Origin: Roseburia sp. | GTDB lineage: Bacteria; Bacillota; Clostridia; Lachnospirales; Lachnospiraceae | NCBI GenBank assembly: GCA_003483745.1 | Contig: DMYD01000014.1 | Location: 8,741-72,740 of the forward strand | Direction: 5' to 3' | DNA length: 64,000 bases | In this document: positions 17,251 to 26,345 of the stretch, piece by piece | Numbering within the stretch: position 1 is the first letter of the stretch | Layout: each line of letters starts with the position of its first letter | Made by a program: the position numbers and the translations under genes | The notes under the pieces: generated by a model | What the model was told of the DNA's origin: nothing | The model's database searches: none | Seen by the model: only the letters and a program-made list of their open reading frames with translations

Positions 17251-17507
17251 CACCAATCTTGTCTGACCTCATCCGACACAGAACAGCTGCTTTTCCCTGC
17301 TGTCCGATATCTTCCCTCTGTAACGTGAGGACACGGCATCCGCTACTGACCATACCAACCGGTACGTTGTTCGCTTTGCTCTCGCAAACCCATTCCTTTC
17401 ATATTCATCTGTCCGTTTCCACCAGCCACGGACTCTCTGTGAGATATCCTATGAAGTACTCTCTTTGCTCAACGATTTAACGTCTCTTTGTTTTTTTAAT
17501 TGTTTTG

Positions 17508-17536
17508 ATTTTAGCATGGTAAAGTGGTAATGTCAA
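17508..17536 (-). promoter_or_regulatory. trp operon promoter
   Basis: TTGACA (17536-17531), 17-bp spacer, TAAAAT (17513-17508) on the minus strand. It lies within the last codons of the preceding YfhO-like gene, whose stop codon overlaps the -10. Predicted initiation near 17502 sets the length of the T-box leader. Confidence 0.85.
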
Positions 17537-20114
17537 GAATTTTTTTAATTTTCCATATCATCATTCCCAATGCAATGACGCTTATAAAAATACCCATGTA
17601 AAGACCTCTCGGTATATATCTAATCTCAATGCTGTGTTCACCCGGTTTTACCGGTATGATGAGCATCTGATGATCATTTTCTATGATTTCAGTCTGTTCT
17701 CCATCCACAGATACATGCCACCCGGTATCATATGGAATCGAAAGCATCAGGTATCTGTCCTCTTTAACATCATTCGTACACTGTATCACGATATCCTGCT
17801 CTTTTTTCATCCTCACATCAACCTTCTGTGCCTGCACCATTTTTGCATATGTCTCTAAAACATCCGTACGCTCCACCGCAAGAGCCACTGTTTCTCCTCT
17901 GAACGCTTCATCTTCGCCTGGATAAAACCGTACATATACCTGATCTTCCGGCGTCAGTTCCCCGAGTTTTTTTACTCCATCTCTCTGACCGCTCAGATCC
18001 TGTTCTTTTCCATTCAGAATCATTTTTACCGTTGATACACCGTGCATGCCATCCTCAAGACAGGTATCTTTTCCCTTATACCAGTCCTTTGTCACACCGG
18101 ACAGATCGTCCTGAAGATATGCGCAGCCTTTTTCCGAAACCTTTATGCAATACTCAATATATGCTTCTTCACTCTCATTTTCCCTTACATATTTTCCTTC
18201 TTCATCCGGCACGGCATTCCGTATATCATTCATTTCAAGCGATCCCACGGAAAAAACATCCTCATCATATCCGACAGATAAACTGTGCAACAGTTCATTT
18301 TCATAATCAAAAAGCGACAGTTTTTCCGGTTCTATCTCCAGAACAAACTCATCCATCAGATATGCGATTGGAAATTCTGCTCTGTTTTTCCAGACCGTCA
18401 ATCCATTTTCCTCATATACTTCCTCGTAAGGCGCACCGTACTGTTCTGACGATATCAGATAGCGCACCCCAAGCAATGCATCCGAAACACTATCCGCACC
18501 GGTACCATACGACATTCCATATTTAATGCTATACCGGTATCCCATATTTTTTGCCAGAAGCTGTGTCGTCGACTTTTCCAAAGACGTATAAGACTCAAGT
18601 GCATATACATTCCACAAAAGCCCATCATTATTTGCAAATCTCGCATCCCCTGTCAGAACGGTTCTGAAGAAATCTTTATCCTGCTTCACCTGCTCTATCA
18701 GCGGACCTGTCCTGTCTATATAACTATTCCACTCATCTGTCGTTGTCGCTGCCTGATAAGCTGCTGAGTTCAGATAAAGAGTTCCTGCATTTAGAATTAA
18801 TTCCGGAGCAAGAACACATAAAAAAAGTATTCTGCCTTTCCGATGTACAACTATCATAAGTAAAACATAAATACCTGTCAGTAAAAAATTAAGCCAGAAT
18901 CCTGCCTCATGTAATGTACGGTAACCGGCAAAGAACAATAACACCAAAACTGCAGCATAAATAACCTTACCGGTCTTCTTTTCTTTTTCCTGTTTTTCTT
19001 CCCATACAATAAATCCCTGATATGCCAGTTCGATCAGCAGAAAAATGAACAAAAAAGAAAATCTGTATGGTGATCCCATCGGAGGCTGCATGCCATGCCA
19101 CAAACAGTTTAGATTGTTGTATTTAAATGATACTGCAAATACTGCAAACAGCAATGTATATGCTATTTTACTTTTTATCGCTTCTTTTGAAAAGATAAAA
19201 TAGTACACCACAAACACAAATGCCAGAACGCTTCCATAGAGCAGTGGTTTGCCGGCTGTCATCTGTCCCTCATTTATCTCTCCGCAAAAAATTGCACGAA
19301 TCAGATCGCTGTATCCTAAGAGTACTGTTTTATCTGAAAGCACCTTTTGCAGATCACTGTCTGTTTTTCCTCCATTAAGTGCAAAAAATACCGGAAGTGC
19401 CACCCCGGCTGCAAGCATCCCACCCATCAATGACGCTGCATGATATCTTAAAATCTCTCTCAACCGGCACTTGTGTCCTGAGATCAGCAGCAGGTAGCAC
19501 CAAAAATATAATACAGAGAAAATACAGATCATATATCCTGTGTAAAAATTTGTTATCACAGCCAGGGCAACCATACAAATATATAAAATATCTTTACCCT
19601 CATCCACCAGCTTTTCGATTCCCCATACCATAAGCGGCAGTATGATCAGTGCATCCATCCAGAAAATGTTAAACTGATATCCTACAACATATGCATTTAA
19701 CGCATACGCACATGAAAAAAGCAGCGCCCCGTATCCCGCCTTTCTTCCTGCAAGAAATGTATACATTGTCAGACCGCTGGCTCCTGTCTTGCACAATGCT
19801 ATGATCATGATCCCAATATAAATATTCTTTCTATCAAAAAAATAAATGAGCAGATTAAACGGGCTCAGCAGATAATATGCAAGAACTCCCGGCATTTCTC
19901 CACCAATTGCGCGGGAAAATGAATAAACTCCTGACGCCTGTCCATGCAGAATATCCCTCAAATGACAAAAAAATGCTGTATACTGCCACTTCATATCCCA
20001 GATCAGAAGCGTATTTTTACCAAAAGGGAACTGTCTCCAAAGTGCATATATAATTACCCACAAAAATACCGGCAGAGCAAATGCCCCGATGTACCAGGCT
20101 TGTTTCATTTTCAA
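17511..20114 (-). CDS. YfhO-family multispanning membrane protein
   Basis: Large integral membrane protein of 867 residues. About 12-13 hydrophobic helices occupy residues 1-420. A long extracytoplasmic region follows (about 430-835), with one last helix near the C-terminus (GLYMGIFISVIALGMMIWKI). The WDMKWQYTAFF segment near residue 40 and the C-terminal YDTGWHVSVDG ... KPGEHSIEIRY block are characteristic of YfhO, proteins linked to glycosylation of cell-wall polymers. The TTG at 20114 has GGAG 8 nt upstream; an ATG two codons later is the alternative. It has its own promoter and no terminator before the trp promoter. Confidence 0.85.
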   Translation of the reverse strand: MKMKQAWYIGAFALPVFLWVIIYALWRQFPFGKNTLLIWDMKWQYTAFFCHLRDILHGQASGVYSFSRAIGGEMPGVLAYYLLSPFNLLIYFFDRKNIYIGIMIIALCKTGASGLTMYTFLAGRKAGYGALLFSCAYALNAYVVGYQFNIFWMDALIILPLMVWGIEKLVDEGKDILYICMVALAVITNFYTGYMICIFSVLYFWCYLLLISGHKCRLREILRYHAASLMGGMLAAGVALPVFFALNGGKTDSDLQKVLSDKTVLLGYSDLIRAIFCGEINEGQMTAGKPLLYGSVLAFVFVVYYFIFSKEAIKSKIAYTLLFAVFAVSFKYNNLNCLWHGMQPPMGSPYRFSFLFIFLLIELAYQGFIVWEEKQEKEKKTGKVIYAAVLVLLFFAGYRTLHEAGFWLNFLLTGIYVLLMIVVHRKGRILFLCVLAPELILNAGTLYLNSAAYQAATTTDEWNSYIDRTGPLIEQVKQDKDFFRTVLTGDARFANNDGLLWNVYALESYTSLEKSTTQLLAKNMGYRYSIKYGMSYGTGADSVSDALLGVRYLISSEQYGAPYEEVYEENGLTVWKNRAEFPIAYLMDEFVLEIEPEKLSLFDYENELLHSLSVGYDEDVFSVGSLEMNDIRNAVPDEEGKYVRENESEEAYIEYCIKVSEKGCAYLQDDLSGVTKDWYKGKDTCLEDGMHGVSTVKMILNGKEQDLSGQRDGVKKLGELTPEDQVYVRFYPGEDEAFRGETVALAVERTDVLETYAKMVQAQKVDVRMKKEQDIVIQCTNDVKEDRYLMLSIPYDTGWHVSVDGEQTEIIENDHQMLIIPVKPGEHSIEIRYIPRGLYMGIFISVIALGMMIWKIKKILDITTLPC

Positions 20115-20135
20115 AATATTGACTCCATTTCTATA

Positions 20136-20164
20136 TTCTCGTGGACATTATACTTTATTTACTT
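20136..20164 (-). promoter_or_regulatory. Possible promoter of the YfhO-like gene
   Basis: A TATAAT in AAAGTATAATGTCC lies about 30 bp before the TTG start on the minus strand. It is preceded after 17 bp by a TGGAAA that matches the -35 consensus at four of six positions. Coordinates are approximate. Confidence 0.4.
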
Positions 20165-20217
20165 CAATTTTTCCATCACTGATCTCCGTTAATACATTTG
20201 CCTGCCAGAATCCTGCT

Positions 20218-20811
20218 TCACATTTTTTTATAGTATCTATATTCCATCTCCATCCCCGGAAACTGCCGTCTGATCTTTTTTTCATAGACTTCCATCAGTA
20301 CATCCAGATCTGTCCGCGTCAAAAGATGTGCCCCGTCACAGCCTAACGCTTTCTTTACACACTCCGGTCTGTGGCAGACCTCATCCACACTTCCTCCGAC
20401 GGCATGAAGTCCCATGACGATCACGACTTTATCACTTTCCTCATACACTGCAGGCTCCCATGTTTCCGGTGCTTTTGCCGCCTTATGTGCGGCGCCGTCT
20501 GCTTCGATCAGGACAATATCTGCCTCTTTGCATACTGCAGTAAGCTGTTCTATGCTCAATGTTTTAAATTTTTCAGATAATGTTGTGCCACACACACAGC
20601 TTCCATTTTTTTTCAAAGCCACAGCTACTTCCTCCCGCAGCCTCTCACAACTTTTCTCCCTGCCATCAATGAACACCCGGTCTTTTGGCACATACATATG
20701 CGTTGTAGTTGTGATCATGACTTTTTTCCCTTCGTTTACATACGCTGCAGCATCCTGATAAATGCTGCTGGTCTTTCCGCCGGCTCCGACGTAGGATATG
20801 ATATATGACAT
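20218..20811 (-). CDS. yqeC: YqeC-type accessory protein of selenium-dependent molybdenum hydroxylases
   Basis: Protein of 197 residues with an N-terminal P-loop-like VGAGGKTSSIY (residues 8-18), then MITTTTHMYVP, IVLIEADGAAHKAAKAPETWEP and VVIVMGLHAVGGSVDEVCHRPE, the conserved blocks of the YqeC family. The family is associated with maturation of selenium-dependent hydroxylases such as xanthine or purine dehydrogenase. The exact reaction is unproven. No hydroxylase or selD gene is in the window. It follows the galactoside genes on the same strand and may simply ride on that transcript. Confidence 0.85.
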   Translation of the reverse strand: MSYIISYVGAGGKTSSIYQDAAAYVNEGKKVMITTTTHMYVPKDRVFIDGREKSCERLREEVAVALKKNGSCVCGTTLSEKFKTLSIEQLTAVCKEADIVLIEADGAAHKAAKAPETWEPAVYEESDKVVIVMGLHAVGGSVDEVCHRPECVKKALGCDGAHLLTRTDLDVLMEVYEKKIRRQFPGMEMEYRYYKKM

Positions 20812-20848
20812 TTTTTCCCCTTATATTTTTTATTCAAACTAATTTAAT

Positions 20849-21010
20849 TTACACTACTTTTGCCAAAACCTTTCTCCGCAGCAACGTATATGCGATCACA
20901 AGCACCCGGTTCAGCCGTGTGTTGGCAACACCCGCAGCAATCAGGCTGTAAAGCGGACGCTCACTGTCCCCGATGTCCCTGCGGATCGACGAACCAAAAT
21001 CATAGAGCAT
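20849..21010 (-). CDS. Hypothetical 53-residue protein overlapping the GH36 3' end
   Basis: A 54-codon frame begins with an ATG 11 bp inside the alpha-galactosidase gene (ATG at 21010, GH36 stop at 21000) and ends 38 bp before yqeC. The product opens MLYDFGSSIRRDIGDSERPL and continues with a short hydrophobic patch (LIAAGV, VLVIAYTLL) and a basic tail (RRKVLAKVV). The GAAG before the ATG is a weak ribosome site. I do not recognise it. Position in an operon gap and the balanced composition support coding, but it could be a decayed C-terminus. Confidence 0.4.
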   Translation of the reverse strand: MLYDFGSSIRRDIGDSERPLYSLIAAGVANTRLNRVLVIAYTLLRRKVLAKVV

Positions 21011-23408
21011 GATCTTCGAAATCCGCTTCCATAAAATACATCCGCGCCCCGAAGTCCTGAAAATATCTCACATTTTCGTTATATCCATTGCCGGAAAATG
21101 CCGGTTTCAACTTCACGCCGCCATACATCAGAGTATCACCGTATGCCGTGATGTCCTCCTTTTCCCCGTCCATTTTTACAAACTTTGCAACAAGATTGTG
21201 TGCAATCGAATCCTGTCTGATATGGACCGGTGATACGGTGTTGACCAGATCCCCGAACTCTTTGACATTGTATTTTAAAGAACGGTTATAAAAATGATAC
21301 TTCTTTTCCTCACAGAGTCCCTGTGGTTTATAATACCCGAACTGCGTGTTTGGCACAACGAGCTTTTGCAAGACAAAGCCGGCCGCCTTCGACTGATCCG
21401 GCGAGACGCACGTCCATTCCGTCACATTGCCGTCATCATTCCAGAGGACACTGTTTTTTCCAAATGCATTTCCACTTTCGTTCCCTGTAAAACTCCTGCC
21501 GCGGTAAAAAGTTCCCTGCTGCAGTACGCTGCGCCATTTTTTATAGAGAGTGATCTGCGCTTTGATGGCTTCCCGCTCTTCTTTTTTCAGATCGCAGAAA
21601 TTGCACTCATATCCGAGCAGTCCAAACGCTGCAACCGCAAATCTTGTTTCAAGCGGTGTCGTTCGCAATGTCTGATGGTTCGGGCATCCGGATACGTGTG
21701 CACTGATCACAGAGAGCGGATAACCGTAACTGTATCCGGTCTGGATCTCGGCTCGGCAGAGTGCATCCGTATCATCACTCGCCCAGATCTGAGTGAAATA
21801 GCAGAGCATACCAAGGTCAAAACGGTTGCCACCCGCGGCGCAACCCTCAAATAAAATGTCCGGGAATCTTGCCGTCAGTTCTTTCAGGCAACGGTAAAGT
21901 CCCATCACATACCGGTGTGCCACCTCTCCCTGCCTGTCAGGACGGATGCTCTGCGAAAAATAATCCGAAAATGTACGGTTCATATCCCATTTTACATAGG
22001 AAATGTCCGCAGAGGAAAATACTCTGCCCATCTCCTCAATGATGTGGTCCTGTACCTCTTTATTCGTCAGATCAAGGATTCTCTGATTGCGTCCCTCCGA
22101 ATGTGCCTTTCCCGGAATCTCGATCACCCATTCCGGATGGCTGCGGTAGAGATCACTGTCCACATTGACCATCTCCGGTTCCACCCAGATTCCAAAATCC
22201 ATGCCAAGTGCTTTTATTTTATCTGCAATTCCTTTTAAACCACCCGGCAGTTTCTTTGGATTTGGCTGCCAGTCTCCCAGTGATCTCGTGTCATTATCAC
22301 GTTTTGCAAACCAGCCGTCATCCATGACAAAAAGTTCAATGCCCGCCTCTTTTCCCGCCTTTGCAAGCGGGAGCAATTTTCTTTCATTGATGTCAAAGTA
22401 AGCTGCCTCCCAGCTGTTTAAGAGCACCGGACGTTCCTTTTTCTTCCAGACTCCCCTTACAATGTGTTCCCGCACAAAACGGTGCATATTCTGGCTCATG
22501 GCATTATATCCACCTGATGCGTAGGTCATTACCGCCTCCGGCGCCTCAAAACTCTCCCCTGACTCAAGTGTAAAACTAAACGACTGCGGATTGATCCCGG
22601 ATACGATCCTTACTTTTCCAAAACTGCCGACCTCCGCCGCCTCATAGTGATTGCCGCTGTAGATCAGGTTAAATCCAAAACATTCTCCCGCATCCTCCGT
22701 GGTGTGCTCTTTCCCGAGCATTACAAAGGGATTGGCACGACTCGACGAAGTTCCCGTGTAAGAGGCATTTACATATTTTCCCGGCACCAGCCGCACATCC
22801 GTGCGCCCCATCTCACGCGCCCATGCACCGTGAAATGTCGTAAACACATAGTCGGACGGCTCTAAGTCAAGCTGTAAACTCATCAGGCGGTTCAACTTTA
22901 CCGCATCCCCGCTCTCATTGATGAGTTTTGCACTCCTTGTAATCACATCACAGTCCTCATAGACATAATAGTGAAGTTCTAAGACGACTCCACTGTTTTT
23001 ATCGCGCAGTGTCACACTAAGCCGCTCCACCTCACCGGACTCATCATACGATCCCGGAAGTGTCTCAAATTCTTCCTTTCCGGTTCCCTGTTCAAATTTT
23101 TCAAACAGGAAATCAGACGTTTCACTTCCATCGGAAAGTGTCAGTTCCACAAAAGGCTCCCTGATATCGCCTTTCCCCAAAGAGGACATCTCAAGACATG
23201 TGTCCTCTAAGGAAAACTGCGGATGTCCGCTGTCATAAATATTGGTATTGCCTGGCGCAAATGCATGCTGTTCCATCAGTCCGTCTATGGATGGATGAAT
23301 CTTTCTTCCATAGTATAAGTGCTCTAAATGTCCGGTTTCCATAATACGGAACAGATAAGAAGTATGTCTGGTATGCAGGGAAAACAACTGATTTTCAACT
23401 GTAATCAT
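21000..23408 (-). CDS. Alpha-galactosidase, GH36
   Basis: Releases alpha-1,6-galactose from raffinose-family sugars and galactomannan oligosaccharides; cytoplasmic, as no signal peptide is seen. Length is 802 residues, slightly above the family's 730-750. Catalytic nucleophile D475 lies in SYVKWDMNRTFSD and acid/base D545 or D546 in IWASDDTDALCR. MDDGWFAKRDND (about 362-373) and FGIWVEPEMVN are further GH36 blocks. The start ATG overlaps the symporter stop (ATGA) and has AGGAG upstream, so both are translationally coupled and the symporter presumably brings in the substrate. Confidence 0.95.
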   Translation of the reverse strand: MITVENQLFSLHTRHTSYLFRIMETGHLEHLYYGRKIHPSIDGLMEQHAFAPGNTNIYDSGHPQFSLEDTCLEMSSLGKGDIREPFVELTLSDGSETSDFLFEKFEQGTGKEEFETLPGSYDESGEVERLSVTLRDKNSGVVLELHYYVYEDCDVITRSAKLINESGDAVKLNRLMSLQLDLEPSDYVFTTFHGAWAREMGRTDVRLVPGKYVNASYTGTSSSRANPFVMLGKEHTTEDAGECFGFNLIYSGNHYEAAEVGSFGKVRIVSGINPQSFSFTLESGESFEAPEAVMTYASGGYNAMSQNMHRFVREHIVRGVWKKKERPVLLNSWEAAYFDINERKLLPLAKAGKEAGIELFVMDDGWFAKRDNDTRSLGDWQPNPKKLPGGLKGIADKIKALGMDFGIWVEPEMVNVDSDLYRSHPEWVIEIPGKAHSEGRNQRILDLTNKEVQDHIIEEMGRVFSSADISYVKWDMNRTFSDYFSQSIRPDRQGEVAHRYVMGLYRCLKELTARFPDILFEGCAAGGNRFDLGMLCYFTQIWASDDTDALCRAEIQTGYSYGYPLSVISAHVSGCPNHQTLRTTPLETRFAVAAFGLLGYECNFCDLKKEEREAIKAQITLYKKWRSVLQQGTFYRGRSFTGNESGNAFGKNSVLWNDDGNVTEWTCVSPDQSKAAGFVLQKLVVPNTQFGYYKPQGLCEEKKYHFYNRSLKYNVKEFGDLVNTVSPVHIRQDSIAHNLVAKFVKMDGEKEDITAYGDTLMYGGVKLKPAFSGNGYNENVRYFQDFGARMYFMEADFEDHAL

Positions 23409-24778
23409 GCTTTTTTCATCTCCTTGATCTCTTTTGCGATTTCTTCCACTTTCTGCTCACTTAAAATATACTTTTTTCGAAAATAAAACACTGCAACAAG
23501 CAGCCCTGCAATCGGGAACACCGTCATGGTCAGGCGCAGTCCTGCGACCGAACTTCCCGCTGCCGCAACTGCTGCTCCGTCCGTATTCTGACTTAAATTG
23601 CAGACGGTCAGGCAGATCGATGCCACAAGTGCCGCTACACCGGAAGCAAGTTTTACAACAAAGGTCTGCATGGAAAAGATCACGCTCTCATCCCTCCTGT
23701 GATTCTTCCACTCACCGTAATCGACCGTATTCGCAAGAAATACCGTTGTTAGGACGGATAACATTCCATTTGCAGAAAAAATAAAAAATGCAGGAACAAA
23801 CAGCAGGTACAGGTTTGACATATTGCCAAACATTAAGATCAGAAGAACTGCATATCCTAAAATCGCCATTGCAAAACTGGTATAAAACACCTGGATTGTT
23901 CCCAAAAATTTACGCAGGATCGGGAAAAACAGCATCATTGCAAGGATCTGCATCGCTCCGCCAAACGTATTAAATAAGGTGTAGGCGTTGTACCAGCCGT
24001 CGCCGCCAAAGTCATACTTGAAAAAATAAATAACGAGGTTTGATGTAATGTAAATCGAGCAGTTGATCAAAACGATTGTCACAACGACCGTCATCGCCTG
24101 ATCGTTCTGTAACAGGGAACGGAACATCTGTCCAACCGAAGGTGCCTCCACATCGACAGTGGATTTTTCTTTGATGTTTAAACAGGTGATCAAAATAAAT
24201 ACAAAAAACAAAATTGCAACTACAAGGGCAAACCATTTGAACCCAACGCGCTCATTTTCCTGTCCCAATATATAGACGCACTTCATGGTGATGATCGTCA
24301 CGATCGCAGAGCCGACTCCGGCGCAGGAACGCGCAAGCGTGGAAAGTCCCTCTCTCTCTTTTCCACCCTCTGTAAAAGCCGGGATCATCGACCAGTACGG
24401 AATATCCATCATGGTGTATGTAACACCCCACAAAATATAAGTCACTGCCGCATATACCACCAGTCCGTTTCCGTCGAGTTTTGGCGGTGCTGCAAACATC
24501 AGATACAAAACCACAGCATTCGTCAGTGTCCCGATAAACAGCCATGGGCGGAATTTTCCCCATTTTGTACGTGTCTTTGCAACGATTACACCCATGATCG
24601 GATCGTTAAATGCATCAAACACACGCGCTGCCATCAGAATGATTCCCATTGCGATCGCACTGACGCCTAAAATATCCTGATAATAATATAAAACATAACT
24701 TGCCGAAAACATATAGACCATATCTTTTCCGACCGCCCCAAGTCCGTATGAGACTTTCTCTTTTCCTGTTAATGTCAT
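23405..24778 (-). CDS. GPH-family sugar:cation symporter (MelB-like)
   Basis: Membrane transporter of 457 residues with about twelve helices. The opening KEKVSYGLGAVGKDMVY and the region DAFNDPIMGVIVAKTRTKWGKFRPW (about residues 54-78) are the GPH signature, where the aspartates bind the coupling cation. DTVDYGEWKNHRRDESV-like text (NTVDYGEWKNHRRD) in the second half matches MelB relatives. It is flanked by GH36 and GH2 genes, so galactosides such as melibiose, raffinose or lactose are the expected substrates. GGGAGG precedes the start. Confidence 0.95.
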   Translation of the reverse strand: MTLTGKEKVSYGLGAVGKDMVYMFSASYVLYYYQDILGVSAIAMGIILMAARVFDAFNDPIMGVIVAKTRTKWGKFRPWLFIGTLTNAVVLYLMFAAPPKLDGNGLVVYAAVTYILWGVTYTMMDIPYWSMIPAFTEGGKEREGLSTLARSCAGVGSAIVTIITMKCVYILGQENERVGFKWFALVVAILFFVFILITCLNIKEKSTVDVEAPSVGQMFRSLLQNDQAMTVVVTIVLINCSIYITSNLVIYFFKYDFGGDGWYNAYTLFNTFGGAMQILAMMLFFPILRKFLGTIQVFYTSFAMAILGYAVLLILMFGNMSNLYLLFVPAFFIFSANGMLSVLTTVFLANTVDYGEWKNHRRDESVIFSMQTFVVKLASGVAALVASICLTVCNLSQNTDGAAVAAAGSSVAGLRLTMTVFPIAGLLVAVFYFRKKYILSEQKVEEIAKEIKEMKKA

Positions 24779-24805
24779 ATCCGATTTTCCTCCCTTAAAT
24801 TTTTT

Positions 24806-26266
24806 CTATTTCATCGAAAATGCAAGTTCCACAACCTTATATGCCCCGTCATAGATTCCCGCTTCTTTATTTTTTACAATGTTGTCACACATATCGCAGA
24901 GCAATGTTTTTTCTTCCAGAAACAGTTTCATCATCTGAAGCGTGTGTGGGATATCCCTGCACTCTAATGTACCATCGCCGATCTCCGCGGAATGGATCGC
25001 TCCCCACTGTTCGTGTCCTCCAACACGCCTGATAAAAAGTTTCGGCACCGGATAAAATGAAAGCTCACTCGGCTTTGTGACGAGCACATCGCAGCTTCGC
25101 ATCAGAAGATTCGTGCAATATACTGCCTCAAAAATATTTTCATGCCAGAAGCCGTGGATTCCGATAATATCTTTGTTAAGCGCATCCTCCGCAAATTTTT
25201 TCGTATCCTCCCAGTCATTAAAATGTTCTTTCACATAATGTCCCATCTCCGGGATTTCCTTTAAAAGTTCCTCCCAGACATTGCGGTAATCGCCAACATT
25301 GACATAAAGTGCCGCTTTCTTTTCTTTGATCTGTGGCAGCAGAAAACGGATGATCTCTGCAAAAATTTCTTTCTGTGCACCGGCACCTCCGATCGTCAAG
25401 AGAAAACGCATCGGTTTTCCCTCTTCTTTTCTCTGTTTTCTCGCTGCGCAGTCTGTCTCGATATTGCTGACAAGCTCATGGTCGACGTAATGTCCGGTAT
25501 AAAAAAGAGCATCTTCCGGCATCGGATTCAACACATCATTTCCCTGCATTCCATTTAAAATGCGGTATCCCTGGTATGCATAATGCGTCTGCACCGTGTG
25601 AATGCTGCCTTCCGCTAAATGAAGCGCCATCTGCCAGTTGTCCGGAATTGCATTGACCACATATTTCATTCCGGCATGAAGTGCAGCCTGTGCCGGCCAT
25701 ACATGTGTTGCGACGACCGGGATATCCTTTGGGATATTCGCATACACCGGAGCCATCAGTTCTGCATTTTTCTGATCCGCTGCATTGTAGGTCAGTTTGC
25801 GGAATCCCTCATAGTTCATCGGCTCCCATACCAGACGGTTAAACAGTCTGCTCTTCTGTGACAGGCGGGAACCCATGGAGTAAAGATCATTCTGTGCACC
25901 GATCACTTTGGTACAGGTGGTCTGTCCGTAAGAATTCAGATCCATCCAGTACGGTTCATAGCCCAGCGCATGCGCCGCGGAAGCGATTGCCATAGAAATG
26001 CGGTAATGGCCAAATCCCATACGGATATTTCCAACAATGATTCCTTTCTCCGTATGAAAATCCGCTGCGCCCTCTTCTCCCACACGGATATCAGAGACAC
26101 CAAGTTCCGGTCCGATATAAGGATTTGCCTTGATCGAGGTCGGATAATTTTTTGTGCTGTCATCCCCGAATTTACGAATAAATTTCTGCTTCGACCGGAC
26201 TGCTTTTCGATAGGCACCCGGTGCTATGTTGTTTCCAAAAATCTGTTTTGATCGTTCCTGCATCAT
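24806..26266 (-). CDS. Unrecognised GT-B-like protein in galactoside operon
   Basis: Cytoplasmic protein of 486 residues that I cannot assign to a named family. After about 75 residues comes VGNIRMGFGHYRISMAIASA, like the nucleotide-sugar GT-B N-domain loop of MGDG-synthase or MurG-type enzymes (G-x-G-H). The middle has VATHVWPAQAAL and NAIPDNWQMAL. The C-half has FLLTIGGAGAQKEIFAEI (about 293-310), the usual second-domain start, and LLMRSCDVLVTKPSELSFYPVP, the donor-site region of such folds. These support a glycosyltransferase or phosphorylase-like role. It is locked between the symporter and GH2 genes, implying a task in galactoside use. Start may be either of two adjacent ATGs. Confidence 0.6.
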   Translation of the reverse strand: MMQERSKQIFGNNIAPGAYRKAVRSKQKFIRKFGDDSTKNYPTSIKANPYIGPELGVSDIRVGEEGAADFHTEKGIIVGNIRMGFGHYRISMAIASAAHALGYEPYWMDLNSYGQTTCTKVIGAQNDLYSMGSRLSQKSRLFNRLVWEPMNYEGFRKLTYNAADQKNAELMAPVYANIPKDIPVVATHVWPAQAALHAGMKYVVNAIPDNWQMALHLAEGSIHTVQTHYAYQGYRILNGMQGNDVLNPMPEDALFYTGHYVDHELVSNIETDCAARKQRKEEGKPMRFLLTIGGAGAQKEIFAEIIRFLLPQIKEKKAALYVNVGDYRNVWEELLKEIPEMGHYVKEHFNDWEDTKKFAEDALNKDIIGIHGFWHENIFEAVYCTNLLMRSCDVLVTKPSELSFYPVPKLFIRRVGGHEQWGAIHSAEIGDGTLECRDIPHTLQMMKLFLEEKTLLCDMCDNIVKNKEAGIYDGAYKVVELAFSMK

Positions 26267-26345
26267 CTACTACTTCCTTCCTTATTTTGTGTTTATTTAA
26301 ATTCATTTCAAATTTTCTTTTCAAATTGTAAATCACAGTGACTGT

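Larger units (their letters stand above)
16998..17502 (-). promoter_or_regulatory. T-box riboswitch (tRNA-Trp) of the trp operon, unusually long
   Basis: The T-box core AGGGTGGCACCGCG is at 17058-17045. Its TGGC bulge fits the acceptor end of a tRNA with discriminator G, as in tRNA-Trp. Stem I is at about 17440-17390 with the AGAGAGTCCG / GGCTGGTGG signature (17438-17418) and an apical GTCCGT/ACGGAC stem. A TGG triplet in GGAATGGG (17392-17390) is a plausible tryptophan specifier. The leader is about 500 nt, well over the usual 200-300. The excess is explained by a 125-bp dispersed repeat and an extra terminator-like hairpin between Stem I and the antiterminator. Specifier placement is inferred without a fold. 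Confidence 0.88.

Noticed and set aside
17213..17265. A second, tandem T-box in front of the repeat
   Set aside because: Only GGTGGC resembles the T-box bulge; the ACCGCG half and a second Stem I are missing, so a tandem arrangement is not supported.
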